A stretch of DNA of 64,000 bases from Herbaspirillum sp. ST 5-3 (GCF_004804275.1 NZ_STGI01000016.1:57531-121530), one strand, 5' to 3'. Counted from the first letter of the stretch, positions 28,149 to 38,309 are shown. The notes: a model not told the origin generated them from the letters alone. Numbers and translations: made by a program.

Positions 28149-29525
28149 ATGTCTTTAAGAACACAGTTCAACATCGGCGCAAGCAGTGCAAAGGAATCCG
28201 GCGCCACAGGACTTGTGCCCGGCAGCGTGCGCACCATCGACAACCAGGCCTACCGCGAACTGAAAGCCCGCCTGCATCAGACACTGCTGGACCGGATCAA
28301 TCTGAAAGCGATGGAAAACCTGGGGGAGCAGCAACTCAAGGAAGAACTCAAGCGCCTGGTGCAGGATCTGCTCAAATCCGAAAACGTCGTTCTCAACGAT
28401 GCGGAACGGCGCGCGGTGGTGCGCGACATCCAGTACGAAATGATGGGCTTCGGCCCGCTGGAGCCGCTGCTGGTCGACCCGAGCGTAACGGACATCCTGG
28501 TGAACACCAGCAGGCAGGTGTATGTCGAGCGCTTCGGCAAACTGCAGCTGACCGATGTGAAGTTCAACGACGAAGCGCATCTGCTGAAGATCATCGACAA
28601 GATTGTGTCGGGCGTCGGGCGGCGCATCGACGAGTCGAGCCCGATGGTGGACGCGCGCCTGCCCGACGGATCGCGCGTCAATGCAATCATTCCGCCGCTG
28701 GCGGTGGACGGTCCCATCCTGTCGATACGCCGCTTCTCCGCCAAGGCCTTGACCATGGATGACTTCGTGCACCTCCAGAGCCTGATTCCAGACATGGCGC
28801 TGATGCTGGAATCCCTTGCGAAAGCCAAGATCAACATGGTGATTTCCGGCGGTACCGGCAGCGGCAAGACGACACTGCTGAACATCCTGTCCGGCTATAT
28901 CGACGCCAGCGAACGCATCGTGACCATCGAGGACGCAGCAGAATTGCAGCTGCAGCAACCGCATGTGGTCCGGCTGGAATCGCGCCCGCCCAACATCGAA
29001 GGCAAGGGCGAGGTCACACAACGCATGCTGGTGCGCAATTCGCTGCGCATGCGGCCCGACCGCATCATCGTGGGCGAGGTGCGCGGCCCGGAAGTGATCG
29101 ACATGCTGCAGGCAATGAACACCGGCCATGAAGGCTCGCTTACCACCATCCATGCCAACACGCCGCGCGATGCGCTGACACGCCTGGAAAACATGATCGG
29201 TCTTGCCGGCATGAGCCAGCCGACGAAAGTGGCGCGTTACCAGATCAGCTCCGCGATCACGGTGGTGGTGCAGGTGGCGCGGATGCTCGATGGCAAGCGC
29301 AAGGTCGTGAGCATCCAGGAAATCACCGGAATGGAAGGCGACGTGGTCACGATGCAGGAAATCTTCGGCTTCCGGCAAACGGGCGTGACGAAAACGGGCG
29401 CGGTGCAGGGCTATTTCCATGCTCTCGGGGTGCGGCCCCGTTTTCTCGAGCGTCTGCACATCCGCGGCATCGACCTGCCTGAAACGATGTTCGATCCGAA
29501 CCGGCTCTATGAAGTGACGACGTGA
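28149..29525 (+). CDS. cpaF: Tad secretion ATPase CpaF/TadA
   Basis: A 458-residue hexameric type II/IV secretion ATPase that powers Flp pilus assembly. Walker [10 protein letters not shown] has its lysine at K240, and the Walker B/His-box region is [19 protein letters not shown] with [12 protein letters not shown]. The N-terminal helical domain (residues about 30-110) is typical of CpaF. AAGGAG precedes ATG 28149. tadB and tadC follow as the platform genes. Confidence 0.95.
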   Translation: MSLRTQFNIGASSAKESGATGLVPGSVRTIDNQAYRELKARLHQTLLDRINLKAMENLGEQQLKEELKRLVQDLLKSENVVLNDAERRAVVRDIQYEMMGFGPLEPLLVDPSVTDILVNTSRQVYVERFGKLQLTDVKFNDEAHLLKIIDKIVSGVGRRIDESSPMVDARLPDGSRVNAIIPPLAVDGPILSIRRFSAKALTMDDFVHLQSLIPDMALMLESLAKAKINMVISGGTGSGKTTLLNILSGYIDASERIVTIEDAAELQLQQPHVVRLESRPPNIEGKGEVTQRMLVRNSLRMRPDRIIVGEVRGPEVIDMLQAMNTGHEGSLTTIHANTPRDALTRLENMIGLAGMSQPTKVARYQISSAITVVVQVARMLDGKRKVVSIQEITGMEGDVVTMQEIFGFRQTGVTKTGAVQGYFHALGVRPRFLERLHIRGIDLPETMFDPNRLYEVTT

Positions 29526-29537
29526 TTGGGGAACAGC

Positions 29538-30512
29538 ATGGGATACGCCTATATTTTTTTCGTCATCGCGCTCTTCATCGCGGTGGTGCTGCTGCTGGAA
29601 GGCTTGTACCTGACATGGAACGCTTCGCGCGGGCCCGTGGCAAGGCGGATCGCGCAGCGTCTCCAGCTCATGTCCAGCGACGGTCGCGCCGCCGGGAACT
29701 CGTCCATCTTAAAGGAGCGGCTTTTCAGCAAGATGCCATCGCTGCAACGCTTGCTGTCGCGCATACCCCACGCACACATTCTCGATCGCTGGCTTGAACC
29801 GTCGGGAATCGACATGAGCGTGGCGCGCTTCTGCGCTGCCTCGCTGGGATGCTCTCTGGGCGCGTTCGTGCTGTTGTGGATGATGCATGTGCCGGTCGCG
29901 GTTGCCATTGCTTGCGCGCTTGTCGCGGGCGGCATTCCGTTCGCCGTGGTGGCCACCGCCAAACGCAGGCGGCTGAGCACCATCGAAGCACAGCTCCCGG
30001 ATGCTCTGGAGCTGATCAGCCGTGCGCTCAGGGCCGGACACTCCTTTTCTTCCGCAGTGCAAATGGTCGGACAGGAGCTGCGCGATCCGCTGGCGTCCGA
30101 GTTCCGGATCGTGTTCGACGAGGTGAACTACGGCATTCCGATGCAGGACGCCCTCAAGCACCTGGCGCTCCGCGTGCCCGGGACGGATATCGGCTATTTC
30201 GTCGTCGCGGTGCTGATCCAGCGCGAGACCGGGGGCAACCTGGCCGAGCTTCTGGTCAAGATCGCCACGATCGTGCGCGAACGGCTGCGTTTGTTCGGCC
30301 AGATCCGCGTCTATTCCGCCGAGGCGCGCCTGTCCGCATGGATCCTCGGACTGCTGCCGATCGTTCTTGCCCTCGTGCTGAACTTCGTCAATCCGCGCTT
30401 CATGCGGGTACTCTGGACCGACCCGGCGGGTGAAAAAATCATTGCCGTGATGATGATACTGATGATCATCGGCGTCATCTGGATGCGCAAGATCATCCGG
30501 ATCAAAGTGTGA
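29538..30512 (+). CDS. tadB: Inner-membrane platform protein TadB
   Basis: A 324-residue T2SF-domain protein. It has N-terminal helices (FFVIALFIAVVLLLEGLYL and a second pair at about 95-145), then the GspF-like domain with LPDALELISRALRAGHSFSS and PVRxxLxH-type QRETGGNLAELL, and C-terminal helices. It forms the platform with TadC. ATG 29538 is used; a TTG at 29526 adds four residues. Confidence 0.92.
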   Translation: MGYAYIFFVIALFIAVVLLLEGLYLTWNASRGPVARRIAQRLQLMSSDGRAAGNSSILKERLFSKMPSLQRLLSRIPHAHILDRWLEPSGIDMSVARFCAASLGCSLGAFVLLWMMHVPVAVAIACALVAGGIPFAVVATAKRRRLSTIEAQLPDALELISRALRAGHSFSSAVQMVGQELRDPLASEFRIVFDEVNYGIPMQDALKHLALRVPGTDIGYFVVAVLIQRETGGNLAELLVKIATIVRERLRLFGQIRVYSAEARLSAWILGLLPIVLALVLNFVNPRFMRVLWTDPAGEKIIAVMMILMIIGVIWMRKIIRIKV

Positions 30513-30535
30513 CGTAAAGACAAGGAGCCACGATC

Positions 30536-31477
30536 ATGTCAGTCGTCCAGTTTTTCTTCCTTGGCGCCGTGTTCATTTCTGCGTTTGCAGGAGCCATGTT
30601 CTTGATTTCGTATCTCGTGCCGAGTCCCGTGCAGCAGCGCCTGCGACGCCATGCAAACGACGTCGCGTCCGCCGAGACGGGCCCTGGCGTGAATTGGGTC
30701 GTGCGCCTCGCAAAGCTGTCCGGCCCGCTGGCGAAGCTGTCGGTGCCGGCCGAGGGCTGGGAAAATTCGGCGCTGCGCACGCGCTTCATGAATGCCGGTT
30801 TTCGCGGCGACGGTGCACCCGCGGTGTACTTCGCCGCCAAGACATTGCTGGCCATTGCCGCCCCGTCCCTGCTCTGGCTCGCCCTGCTGGCAAGCCCCAG
30901 CCCGATGAAGGCCAATCAAATCCTGCTCATCCTGGTCATTGCGTCGGCCGCCGGCTTCTTCCTGCCCAACCTTGTGCTGACGCATATCGTGAATGTGCGC
31001 AAGCGTGAAATCTTCGAACGCTTTCCGGAAGTCCTGGACCTTCTGACGATTTGCATCGAAGCCGGCCTCGCCATCGATGCGGCGATCGCGCGCATCGCGC
31101 AGGAAATGGCTGAGACCTCGCCGGCCCTCAGCGAAGAACTGCATCTTGTCACGCTCGAACTGCGCGCCGGCAGCACCAAAGACAAGGCACTGCGCAACCT
31201 GGCTATGCGCACCGGCGTCGAAGACATCGATTCGCTGGTCGCGATGCTGATCCAGGCAGAGCGCTTCGGTACCAGCGTGGCGGAGTCCCTTCGGGTGCAT
31301 GCCGAAAGCCTGCGCATCAAGCGCCGCCAGCGCGCCGAGGAAGCCGCGGCGAAAGTGGCATTGAAGCTGCTGTTCCCCTTGATCTTCTGCTTCTTCCCGG
31401 CACTGCTGGGTGTGCTCATGGGGCCGGCTTTCATCCAGATATCGCGTGCCCTGCTGCCGGCCATGGCAGGACATTGA
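30536..31477 (+). CDS. tadC: Inner-membrane platform protein TadC
   Basis: A 313-residue T2SF protein, partner of TadB. One N-terminal helix, a pair at about 95-145, then FPEVLDLLTICIEAGLAIDA, MIQAERFGTSVAESLR and a C-terminal helix pair (VALKLLFPLIFCFFPALLGV). AAGGAG precedes the ATG by nine bases. It leads into the TadD-like gene. Confidence 0.92.
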   Translation: MSVVQFFFLGAVFISAFAGAMFLISYLVPSPVQQRLRRHANDVASAETGPGVNWVVRLAKLSGPLAKLSVPAEGWENSALRTRFMNAGFRGDGAPAVYFAAKTLLAIAAPSLLWLALLASPSPMKANQILLILVIASAAGFFLPNLVLTHIVNVRKREIFERFPEVLDLLTICIEAGLAIDAAIARIAQEMAETSPALSEELHLVTLELRAGSTKDKALRNLAMRTGVEDIDSLVAMLIQAERFGTSVAESLRVHAESLRIKRRQRAEEAAAKVALKLLFPLIFCFFPALLGVLMGPAFIQISRALLPAMAGH

Positions 31478-31506
31478 CCCCCCTTCGCACGAGAGGAACG
31501 GACATC

Positions 31507-32595
31507 ATGAAAAGAATACTGCGTCTGCTGCCCCTGGCATCCAGCATTCCCTTGCTGCTGAGCTGCAGCACTTTCAACCAGAGCGAGCCGAAGGAGAAAG
31601 CGGCGCTACGGGTCGAGCCCGTATTCGCAATCCGCCATGCGGGCAGTGACGCGCAGGATTATTACCAGCTGGGTCGCTATTACCAGGGGCAGCAGCGCTT
31701 CGACCTTGCCATCGACGCCTATCGCAAGGCGCTCGACATCAACATGGATTTCGTCGAGGCGCATAACGCGATCGCGACGAGCTATGCCGCGCAGGGTGAA
31801 TACGACAAGGCGATTGCCGAGTTCCTTTCCGCGCTGAATACGGCGCCGCAGGCCGCGCATCTCTATAACAATCTCGGCTACACCTATTTCCTGCAGAAGA
31901 ATTACGTCAGCGCGGTTGCCGCCTACGACAAGGCACTGGCGCTGGACTCGCGGAATGCGCGTACAGCGAACAACCTCGCGCAAGCCTATACGCAATTGAA
32001 CGAGGATGAAAGATCGCAGATCGCGACGATGCGTGCCCAGGTGAAGCCGGTAGTCAGCGCAAGTCCGACGGATCGGCCGACGGCTGTTGCCGAACAAGAG
32101 AAAGTCCAGCCCGCAGCGCAGCCCGCTGTTGTCCAGACATCACCCATCGTGCTGCATCCGGACGCCGCATCGCCGGCTCCGCAGCTGCTGCCGGTCAAGC
32201 TTGAGCCTGCGCCAGCCAGGGTCGAATCCAATCCGCTCAAGCCAGTCCGGCTTGAAATCTCCAACGGCAACGGGATCAACGGCATGGCAAAGAAGGCGGC
32301 GAATGCACTCGCGCAAGAGGGAATTGCAACCGCTCACCTGACCAACCAGAAGCCGTTCCGCCAGCTGGAAACGGTCATTCAATATCGTGAAGGTTTCCGG
32401 GAGCAGGCGGTCGGCCTGAGTCAGAAATTCGTGAACCCGCCAAGCCTGCTGGCGACCACCAGGCTGCGCGGCAGCACGGATGTGCGTCTGGTTCTCGGCT
32501 GGGATTTGCGGGGAAGCCACCGAGCGGTATTCGTTTCGGACAAGGCCGCTTCAAAACTGGCGCTGGATACGCCTCACTCGCCTGGCGAAAAATAA
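31507..32595 (+). CDS. tadD: TadD-like TPR lipoprotein with a C-terminal LytR_C-like domain
   Basis: A 362-residue lipoprotein. The lipobox is LLSC (PLLLSCSTF). TPR units span residues about 50-165 (YYQLGRYYQGQQRFDLAIDA, AHNAIATSYAAQGEYDKAIA, YNNLGYTYFLQKNYVSAVAA). An Ala/Pro/Gln-rich linker follows, then from about 240 a domain resembling the LytR/CpsA/Psr C-terminal domain, with LEISNGNGINGMAKKAAN and VRLVLGWDLRG. TadD supports Tad assembly elsewhere. The LytR_C-like tail suggests contact with peptidoglycan or its assembly, which is inference. It ends 30 bp from convergent recQ. Confidence 0.85.
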   Translation: MKRILRLLPLASSIPLLLSCSTFNQSEPKEKAALRVEPVFAIRHAGSDAQDYYQLGRYYQGQQRFDLAIDAYRKALDINMDFVEAHNAIATSYAAQGEYDKAIAEFLSALNTAPQAAHLYNNLGYTYFLQKNYVSAVAAYDKALALDSRNARTANNLAQAYTQLNEDERSQIATMRAQVKPVVSASPTDRPTAVAEQEKVQPAAQPAVVQTSPIVLHPDAASPAPQLLPVKLEPAPARVESNPLKPVRLEISNGNGINGMAKKAANALAQEGIATAHLTNQKPFRQLETVIQYREGFREQAVGLSQKFVNPPSLLATTRLRGSTDVRLVLGWDLRGSHRAVFVSDKAASKLALDTPHSPGEK

Positions 32596-32625
32596 GGATG
32601 CGTCGATCGCGGCCGCGTGCCGCGA

Positions 32626-34443
32626 TCAGTCCATCTCCGCGATCAGCGAAATGATTTCTTCGCCATAGGTTTCGAGCTTCTTCTCGCCCACGCCGGAAAT
32701 ATTGCGCAGGTCGCCGATCGATGCCGGTTTCGCCTTGGCGATTTCGCGCATCGTCGCATCGTGGAAGATCACATAGGCCGGCACATTGTGCTTGCGCGCG
32801 GTTTCGACGCGCCACCAGCGCAGCTTCTCGAAAATCGCCTGCTCCGCCGAGGACAGGTCGCTTTCCACGTAGTTTTTCGTCCGGGAAGTTTCGCGCTTCT
32901 TCTTCGCCGGTTTTTGATATTGCCGCAGTTGCACTGTTCGCTCGCCGCGAAGGACCGGCCGCGCCTCATCGGTCAGCTTCAGCGAACCGTAGGCGTCGTG
33001 GTCGACCACCACCAGTCCCAGCGCAATCGCCTGGCGCAGGATGGCGCGCCATTCCGCTTCGCTGGTCTCGCTGCCGATGCCGAAGGTGGACAGTTTTTCG
33101 TGCCGCCACTGCTTGATCTTTTCCGAATCGGCGCCGCGCAGCACATCGATCACATGCCCCGCGCCGAAGCGCTGATCGACGCGATAAATCGTGGACAGGA
33201 GCTTTTGCATCTGCACCGTGCCGTCGAACGATACCGGCGGGGAAAGGCAGATGTCGCAGTTGCCGCACGGCCCGGAAGCTTGCCCGAAATAATCGAGCAA
33301 GCGCACGCGCCGGCAGTTCAGCGTCTCGCACAAACCGAGCATGGCATCGAGCTTGGCGGTCTGCACGCGCTTGAAGGTCTCGTCGGCTTCCGATTCGTCG
33401 ATCATGCGGCGCTGCTGCACCACGTCCTGCAGTCCGTACGCCATCCACGCGTCCGCCGGACCGCCGTCACGGCCTGCGCGTCCGGTTTCCTGGTAATAGC
33501 CCTCGATGCTCTTCGGCAGGTCGAGGTGCGCGACGAAGCGCACATCCGGCTTGTCAATGCCCATGCCGAAGGCAATCGTCGCCACCATCACGATCGCATC
33601 CTCGCGCAGGAAGCGCGCCTGATTGGCGGTGCGCGTCTTCATGTCCATGCCCGCGTGATAAGGCAAGGCCGTCACGCCATGCGCATTCAGGAACTCCGCG
33701 GTTTCCTCGACTTTCTTGCGCGAGAGGCAATAGACAATGCCGGCTTCGCCGGAATGCTCTTCCTTGATGAAATCCAGCACTTGCTTGCGGCCATTGGATT
33801 TCTCGACGATCTGATAACGGATATTGGGACGATCGAACGAAGACACGAATTGCATCGCGTCGTCGAGTTGCAATCGATGCGCAATCTCGGCGCGCGTCTG
33901 CGGGTCGGCGGTCGCGGTGAGTGCAATGCGCGGCACTTGCGGGAAGCGCTCGTGCAGCACCGACAGCTTGATGTATTCCGGCCGGAAGTCGTGGCCCCAT
34001 TGCGAGACGCAATGCGCCTCGTCGATGGCAAACAAGGCGATCTTCGAGGCTTCCAGCAACTCGAGGCAGCGTGGCGTCATCAGCCGCTCGGGAGCGACGT
34101 ACACCAGATCGAGCTCGCCGTTGCGTACCTTGCGCTCGGTGCGCATTGCTTCGTCGAAGCTTTGCGTCGAGTTGAGAAACGCCGCGCGCACGCCCACTTC
34201 GGCCAGCGCATCGACCTGATCCTGCATCAGCGCAATCAGCGGCGAGACAACCACGCCGACGCCGTCGCGCAGCATTGCAGGAATCTGGTAACAGAGGGAT
34301 TTGCCGCCGCCGGTCGGCATCAGCACCAGCGCATCGCCGCCGCCGGCGACGTGGTTCACGATCTCGGCTTGCTGGCCGCGAAACGAGGGATAGCCGAAGA
34401 CGCTTTGCAGTATGTGCAAGGCACGATTGTTCTCAACCTGCAT
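32626..34443 (-). CDS. recQ: ATP-dependent DNA helicase RecQ
   Basis: A 605-residue 3'-5' helicase for recombination and fork repair. Walker [15 protein letters not shown] (K48), the DEAH box at 141-144 followed by [11 protein letters not shown], helicase motifs IV-VI (ETGRAGRDG), the RQC zinc-binding cysteines ([10 protein letters not shown], then CGNCDIC) and a winged helix are in order. A C-terminal HRDC domain (residues about 525-600) ends the protein. It starts at ATG 34443. uppP lies upstream on the same strand, 9 bp away. Confidence 0.97.
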   Translation of the reverse strand: MQVENNRALHILQSVFGYPSFRGQQAEIVNHVAGGGDALVLMPTGGGKSLCYQIPAMLRDGVGVVVSPLIALMQDQVDALAEVGVRAAFLNSTQSFDEAMRTERKVRNGELDLVYVAPERLMTPRCLELLEASKIALFAIDEAHCVSQWGHDFRPEYIKLSVLHERFPQVPRIALTATADPQTRAEIAHRLQLDDAMQFVSSFDRPNIRYQIVEKSNGRKQVLDFIKEEHSGEAGIVYCLSRKKVEETAEFLNAHGVTALPYHAGMDMKTRTANQARFLREDAIVMVATIAFGMGIDKPDVRFVAHLDLPKSIEGYYQETGRAGRDGGPADAWMAYGLQDVVQQRRMIDESEADETFKRVQTAKLDAMLGLCETLNCRRVRLLDYFGQASGPCGNCDICLSPPVSFDGTVQMQKLLSTIYRVDQRFGAGHVIDVLRGADSEKIKQWRHEKLSTFGIGSETSEAEWRAILRQAIALGLVVVDHDAYGSLKLTDEARPVLRGERTVQLRQYQKPAKKKRETSRTKNYVESDLSSAEQAIFEKLRWWRVETARKHNVPAYVIFHDATMREIAKAKPASIGDLRNISGVGEKKLETYGEEIISLIAEMD

Positions 34444-34452
34444 GTGCGTATT

Positions 34453-35286
34453 CTAATCCACCCATGCCACCATGCCGCTGTACGCCGTCGCGATGATGAC
34501 AAAGCCAAACACGATCCGATACCAGGCAAAGGCGCTGAAGTCGTGCGAGCTGATGTAGCGCAGCAGCCAGCGCACGCACAGGAAGGCCGAAATGAAGGCG
34601 GAAATCGCACCGATGCCGAACCACGGCAGGTCGGCCGCCGACAGCAATGCGCGTTCCTTGTACACGGAATAAATCGTCGCCGCGAACAAGGTCGGGATCG
34701 CCAGGAAGAAAGAGAATTCGGTGGCCGCCTTGCGCGACAGGCCGAACAGCATGCCGCCGATGATGGTCGCTCCGGACCGGCTGGTGCCGGGAATCAAGGC
34801 GAACGCTTGCGCGCAACCCACCTTGAAGGCATCGAGTGCCGTCATGTCATCGACCGATTGCACGCGGCTTTCGACCGGCTTGATCCTGTGTCTGCGTTCC
34901 ACCCACAGGATGATCAGGCCGCCGACGACAAAGGCGAGTGCCACTGGCACCGGCGAAAACAATACCGCCTTGATCTTTTTGTTGAAAAGGAAGCCAAGCG
35001 CGGCGGCGGGCAGAAAGGCAACAATCAGGTTGATGGCAAAACGCTGCGCCTTGGCATCGCTGAACAGACCGGTGAGGACGTTCGCAATCCGTACCCGATA
35101 TTCCCAGCAGACCGACAGCATGGCGCCCGCCTGAATCGCGATCTCGAATACCTTGACCTTTTCGCCAGTGAAGTTGAGCAGGCTGCCGGCCAGAATCAGA
35201 TGTCCGGTGGACGAAATGGGAAGGAACTCCGTCAAGCCTTCGACGATGCCCATGATGAGCGCTTTGAGCGCAAGTGCGAAATCCAT
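34453..35286 (-). CDS. uppP: Undecaprenyl-diphosphatase
   Basis: A 277-residue inner-membrane enzyme that recycles undecaprenyl pyrophosphate to the lipid carrier for peptidoglycan and LPS, with a role in bacitracin resistance. The signature motifs are [14 protein letters not shown] (residues 16-29) and [10 protein letters not shown], which hold the catalytic Glu, His and Arg residues. About eight membrane helices are visible. recQ follows 9 bp downstream and may be cotranscribed. Confidence 0.96.
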   Translation of the reverse strand: MDFALALKALIMGIVEGLTEFLPISSTGHLILAGSLLNFTGEKVKVFEIAIQAGAMLSVCWEYRVRIANVLTGLFSDAKAQRFAINLIVAFLPAAALGFLFNKKIKAVLFSPVPVALAFVVGGLIILWVERRHRIKPVESRVQSVDDMTALDAFKVGCAQAFALIPGTSRSGATIIGGMLFGLSRKAATEFSFFLAIPTLFAATIYSVYKERALLSAADLPWFGIGAISAFISAFLCVRWLLRYISSHDFSAFAWYRIVFGFVIIATAYSGMVAWVD

Positions 35287-35309
35287 GTTTGCGTGGTGGT
35301 CGATTCAAT

Positions 35310-35341
35310 AAAAAAACCCGCCGGTACCAAGGCCGGGCGGG
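35310..35341 (-). terminator. Rho-independent terminator after the DUF1439 gene
   Basis: On the minus strand CCCGCCCGG pairs with CCGGCGGG (one bulged base), followed by a run of seven T residues. It lies 24 bp upstream of the uppP start and ends the DUF1439/YkgJ unit. Confidence 0.85.
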
Positions 35342-35375
35342 TCGCGGCTGAACGCGCGATGCAAGCGCCGAGCGC

Positions 35376-35924
35376 TTATCTGGCGGGCTCAAAGGTTACC
35401 ACGAGCGCGTTTGCTTTGGTCGTGATTTTTGTCGGAATCATGCTCGTGCCGGCGTAGTGCAAATCGCCCGGGCGCAATGTGTAAAGCGGTATATCTTTCA
35501 ACAACTCCTCGGCAAGCAGGCGGCCGACTTTCGCGATCTGGTTCGCGTACAAGGGATCCAGCCCGCTCACGTTGAAGGTTTCCACGCGCGGATCGCCGAG
35601 GACGAGCGCATTGCGCGAGGGATCGAATTTCAACTGGCCCGATACCGCGAAATTGCCGGCCCACGACCGGTTGGTCAGCGGCGGCGCGATCGACGCATCC
35701 ATGCTGGTCAGGATGCGATTGGAATCCGGCTGCAAGGCGACGTGCGGATTGGTCAGGCGGATGTCCAGCAATTCGAGATAGCGGTTATTGAACGGAAAAC
35801 GGTTGGCAACCGCCTCTTGCAGGCGTGCCAGCGGAATTTCCACGTCGCGGGGACCGAGCATCGATGCGCAGGACGCCAAAAATGCCGTGACAATCATTGC
35901 AAACCAGACAGCGCGCAATTTCAT
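35376..35924 (-). CDS. DUF1439 lipoprotein (YceB-like)
   Basis: A 182-residue predicted outer-membrane lipoprotein. The signal peptide has lipobox LASC (IVTAFLASCAS). The mature part matches DUF1439/YceB proteins: VEIPLARLQEAVANRFPFNN, RLTNPHVALQP, a long beta-rich region and YTLRPGDLHYAG near the C-terminus. The start at 35924 follows GAAGGAAA; the longer ORF is spurious. The function is unknown. It is preceded by ykgJ-like and followed by a strong terminator. Confidence 0.85.
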   Translation of the reverse strand: MKLRAVWFAMIVTAFLASCASMLGPRDVEIPLARLQEAVANRFPFNNRYLELLDIRLTNPHVALQPDSNRILTSMDASIAPPLTNRSWAGNFAVSGQLKFDPSRNALVLGDPRVETFNVSGLDPLYANQIAKVGRLLAEELLKDIPLYTLRPGDLHYAGTSMIPTKITTKANALVVTFEPAR

Positions 35925-35938
35925 CGCGTTTCCTTCAG

Positions 35939-36211
35939 TCATGAGGTCAGTTTGTCGAGCAGCGACAGATATTGCAGCGCATGCTCGCGCGTGTCGCCGC
36001 ACATCTCCAATGATGGCTGTAGACTTTCGCACACCGCGGGGCGTTCCGGTTTGCCGAAAATCATGCACTGGTTAAGCGCATTGAGTTGTGCGCAACGAAC
36101 CCCGGCCGGTTTGCCATTCGGCATTCCCGGTATGGGCGAAGATATCGAGGGAGCAATGCAGCAGGCGCCGCATCCGCTGCGGCAGGAAAAGTTGTTCATA
36201 AGGTAAAGCAT
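35939..36211 (-). CDS. YkgJ-family cysteine-cluster protein
   Basis: A 90-residue protein with a Zn/Fe-binding cysteine cluster. The N-terminal CRSGCGACC matches the CxxxCxxCC core of the YkgJ (UPF0153) family, and CAQLNALNQCMIFGKPERPAVC holds the second set of cysteines. The cluster is probably a metal centre, and the biochemical role is not known. The start at 36211 or at 36199 (MNNFSC) is undecided because neither has a clear ribosome site. It is followed by the DUF1439 gene 14 bp away. Confidence 0.8.
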   Translation of the reverse strand: MLYLMNNFSCRSGCGACCIAPSISSPIPGMPNGKPAGVRCAQLNALNQCMIFGKPERPAVCESLQPSLEMCGDTREHALQYLSLLDKLTS

Positions 36212-36320
36212 GGATTGGCAACGGCAATGCGCCGATTCTACCGGCTACCCGGAGCTGTTTCTGGCTGTTTTGCAACAGAGCTGCGTGGCATATTTTTGCT
36301 GGATGGGATGGTCGCGCCGC

Positions 36321-36365
36321 TTGACGGTGCAGGCATAGGCGCTTATATTACTGACTCGTTAGTAA
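36321..36365 (+). promoter_or_regulatory. Promoter and TetR-type operator upstream of the RND regulator
   Basis: TTGACG (36321-36326) and TATATT (36344-36349) are 17 bp apart, a strong sigma-70 match. An imperfect palindrome TTACTGACTCGTTAGTAA (36348-36365; 7 of 9 pairs match) overlaps the -10 element and the predicted start of transcription, as expected for autorepression by the TetR protein encoded 24 bp downstream. Confidence 0.7.
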
Positions 36366-36389
36366 GTTATTTGGTTCCAGCCATCCGCC

Positions 36390-37037
36390 ATGAACTGTCC
36401 TTTCAAGAAGCGCTGGGAACGGCGTAAAGAAGCACGTCCGCAAGAATTGCTCGCTGCGGCGCTCGACCTATTTGTAGAGCGCGGCTATTCCGCGACCCGC
36501 CTGGATGATGTTGCGGCACGCGCCGGTGTCTCCAAGGGAACTCTGTACCTGTACTTTGCCAACAAGGAAGAGCTCTTCAAGGCAGTCGTGAGGGAAAACA
36601 TGGTGCCGGTTCTGGGAGAAGCGGAAGATACGGTCGAGAATTTTGAAGGATCCACCGCCGACCTGTTCCGCGAGATCATTCTTGGATGGTGGGAACGCAT
36701 CGGCAGCACCAAGCTGTCAGGCATTGCCAAGTTGATGATGGCCGAGTCCAGCAATTTCCCGGAAGTCGCGCAGTTCTACTTCGAAGAAGTCATCTCGCGT
36801 GGCAATGCGATGATTGTAAGCATGCTGGAGCGCGGCATCGAGCGCGGTGAATTTCGCTCCATCGACGTGAACCAGGCGATGAATGTGGTCTGCGCACCGA
36901 TGCTGATGCTGATGATGTGGAAACACTCGTTCAATGCCTGTCGCGTCGATCCGCTGCAGCCCGAAGCCTATTTGAACAGTTTTATCGACTTGCTCCTGAA
37001 CGGATTGCTGAGCGACCGTTCGGCAATTCCGCAATGA
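36390..37037 (+). CDS. TetR-family transcriptional regulator of RND efflux
   Basis: A 215-residue repressor. The N-terminal HTH (residues about 18-62) has ARPQELLAAALDLFVERGYS and a recognition region VSKGTLYLYFANKEELF. The C-terminal domain is all helical and ligand-binding. The start is ATG 36390. The stop overlaps the start of the RND adaptor by four bases (ATGA), so the two are translationally coupled. It probably represses its own operon through the palindrome upstream; the inducer is unknown. Confidence 0.92.
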   Translation: MNCPFKKRWERRKEARPQELLAAALDLFVERGYSATRLDDVAARAGVSKGTLYLYFANKEELFKAVVRENMVPVLGEAEDTVENFEGSTADLFREIILGWWERIGSTKLSGIAKLMMAESSNFPEVAQFYFEEVISRGNAMIVSMLERGIERGEFRSIDVNQAMNVVCAPMLMLMMWKHSFNACRVDPLQPEAYLNSFIDLLLNGLLSDRSAIPQ

Positions 37038-38215
37038 ATGGATCTGCCATGCTAAAACGCCGTTCCTTCTGGATCATTCTCGTTGCCTGCCTGCTGGCGG
37101 CGGGCGTCGCCGCAGCCATGCTGAAGAAGCAGAACAAGGCGCCGGTGATTCCTGCCTCGGAGCCCACGGTGACGTTCATGGAATTCCTGCCCTCCGACGT
37201 CACCCAGGTCAACGAGCGCGAGCTGCGGCAACTGTTGCCGCTGTCCGGCTCGCTGCGTGCGGTCAACCAGGCCAGCGTCAAGGCCAAGGTGCCGGGCGAA
37301 GTGCGCGAGGTGCTGGTGCGCGAAGGCGAAGCCGTCAAGACCGGCCAGATACTGATCAAGATGGACGTGAGCGACTACCAGGCACGCGTGGACCAGGCCA
37401 AGGGCGCACTGCAAGCCGCACGAGGCCAACTCGAAATCGCCACCAAGACACGCGACAACAACAAAGCCTTGCTCGACAAGGGCTTCATTTCGAAAACGGC
37501 ATTTGACAACGCGGAAAGCCAGTTCGACATCGCACGCGCAAATGTGGAATCGGCCAAAGGTGCGCTCGATGTGGCGCAAAAAGCGCTGGCCGATACCATC
37601 ATCCGCGCGCCCATTTCGGGATTGGTCAGCAGCCGCACGGTGCAACCGGGAGAGAAAGTCTCCGCCGACAACCGGCTGCTCGACGTAGTCGATCTGAACC
37701 AGATGGAAATGGAAGCCGCGGTGCCCGCCGGCGACATCATGCATGTGGCTCTCGGACAAGAAGTCCAGGTGCGGGTGGAAGGCATGCCCAAGCCGATCGC
37801 CGGCAAGGTCGTGCGCATCAATCCCGCAACCCAGGCAGGCTCGCGTTCCATCATGGTCTACGTCCAGATCGACAATCCGCAAGGCGCCTTGCGCGTTGGC
37901 ATGTTCGGCGAAGCACAACTGACGATCGCAAAGAAAGCCGGCGTGCTGAGCGTGCCGCAATCGGCGATTCAGACCGAAGCCGGCAACACCTTCGTGTATG
38001 CCATCGAGAACAGCAAGCTGGTGCGCAAACCGGTGACGCTCGGCATGCGCGGCGATGACGGCGATGGCGCGGCAGTCGAAATCGCCGACGGCCTGTCACG
38101 CGGCGCACAGATCGTGAAAACGAATCTCGGCAGTTTGCGCGTCGGCACGACAGTCAAGTTTGCGCAGGCCGGCAATCCCGCAGTCACAAACAGCAGCAAG
38201 GCTGCAGCCCAGTAG
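37034..38215 (+). CDS. RND efflux periplasmic adaptor (membrane fusion protein)
   Basis: A 393-residue HlyD-type adaptor. It has one N-terminal membrane anchor (IILVACLLAAGVAAAML), a biotinyl-lipoyl half-motif (VKAKVPGEVREVLVREGEAV), a coiled-coil hairpin (residues about 115-185) and the barrel/MP domains with LADTIIRAPISGLVSSRTV. It bridges the RND pump to an outer-membrane channel. The 4-base overlap with tetR favours ATG 37034; ATG 37049 (MLKRRS) is an alternative. No lipobox is seen. The RND pump follows after 94 bp without another gene. Confidence 0.9.
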   Translation: MNGSAMLKRRSFWIILVACLLAAGVAAAMLKKQNKAPVIPASEPTVTFMEFLPSDVTQVNERELRQLLPLSGSLRAVNQASVKAKVPGEVREVLVREGEAVKTGQILIKMDVSDYQARVDQAKGALQAARGQLEIATKTRDNNKALLDKGFISKTAFDNAESQFDIARANVESAKGALDVAQKALADTIIRAPISGLVSSRTVQPGEKVSADNRLLDVVDLNQMEMEAAVPAGDIMHVALGQEVQVRVEGMPKPIAGKVVRINPATQAGSRSIMVYVQIDNPQGALRVGMFGEAQLTIAKKAGVLSVPQSAIQTEAGNTFVYAIENSKLVRKPVTLGMRGDDGDGAAVEIADGLSRGAQIVKTNLGSLRVGTTVKFAQAGNPAVTNSSKAAAQ

Positions 38216-38309
38216 GCATGCGGCCGCAGGCAACCTCGAATAAGCTCCCTGCCCGCATGACGAATCCGTCAATCAAGGCGCGCGTCGCAACGCAAAGGAA
38301 ATCCTAAGC

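Noticed and set aside
32617..35457. A 946-residue plus-strand ORF
   Set aside because: It runs antisense across recQ and uppP, both with intact motifs, so it is an artefact of GC-rich DNA.
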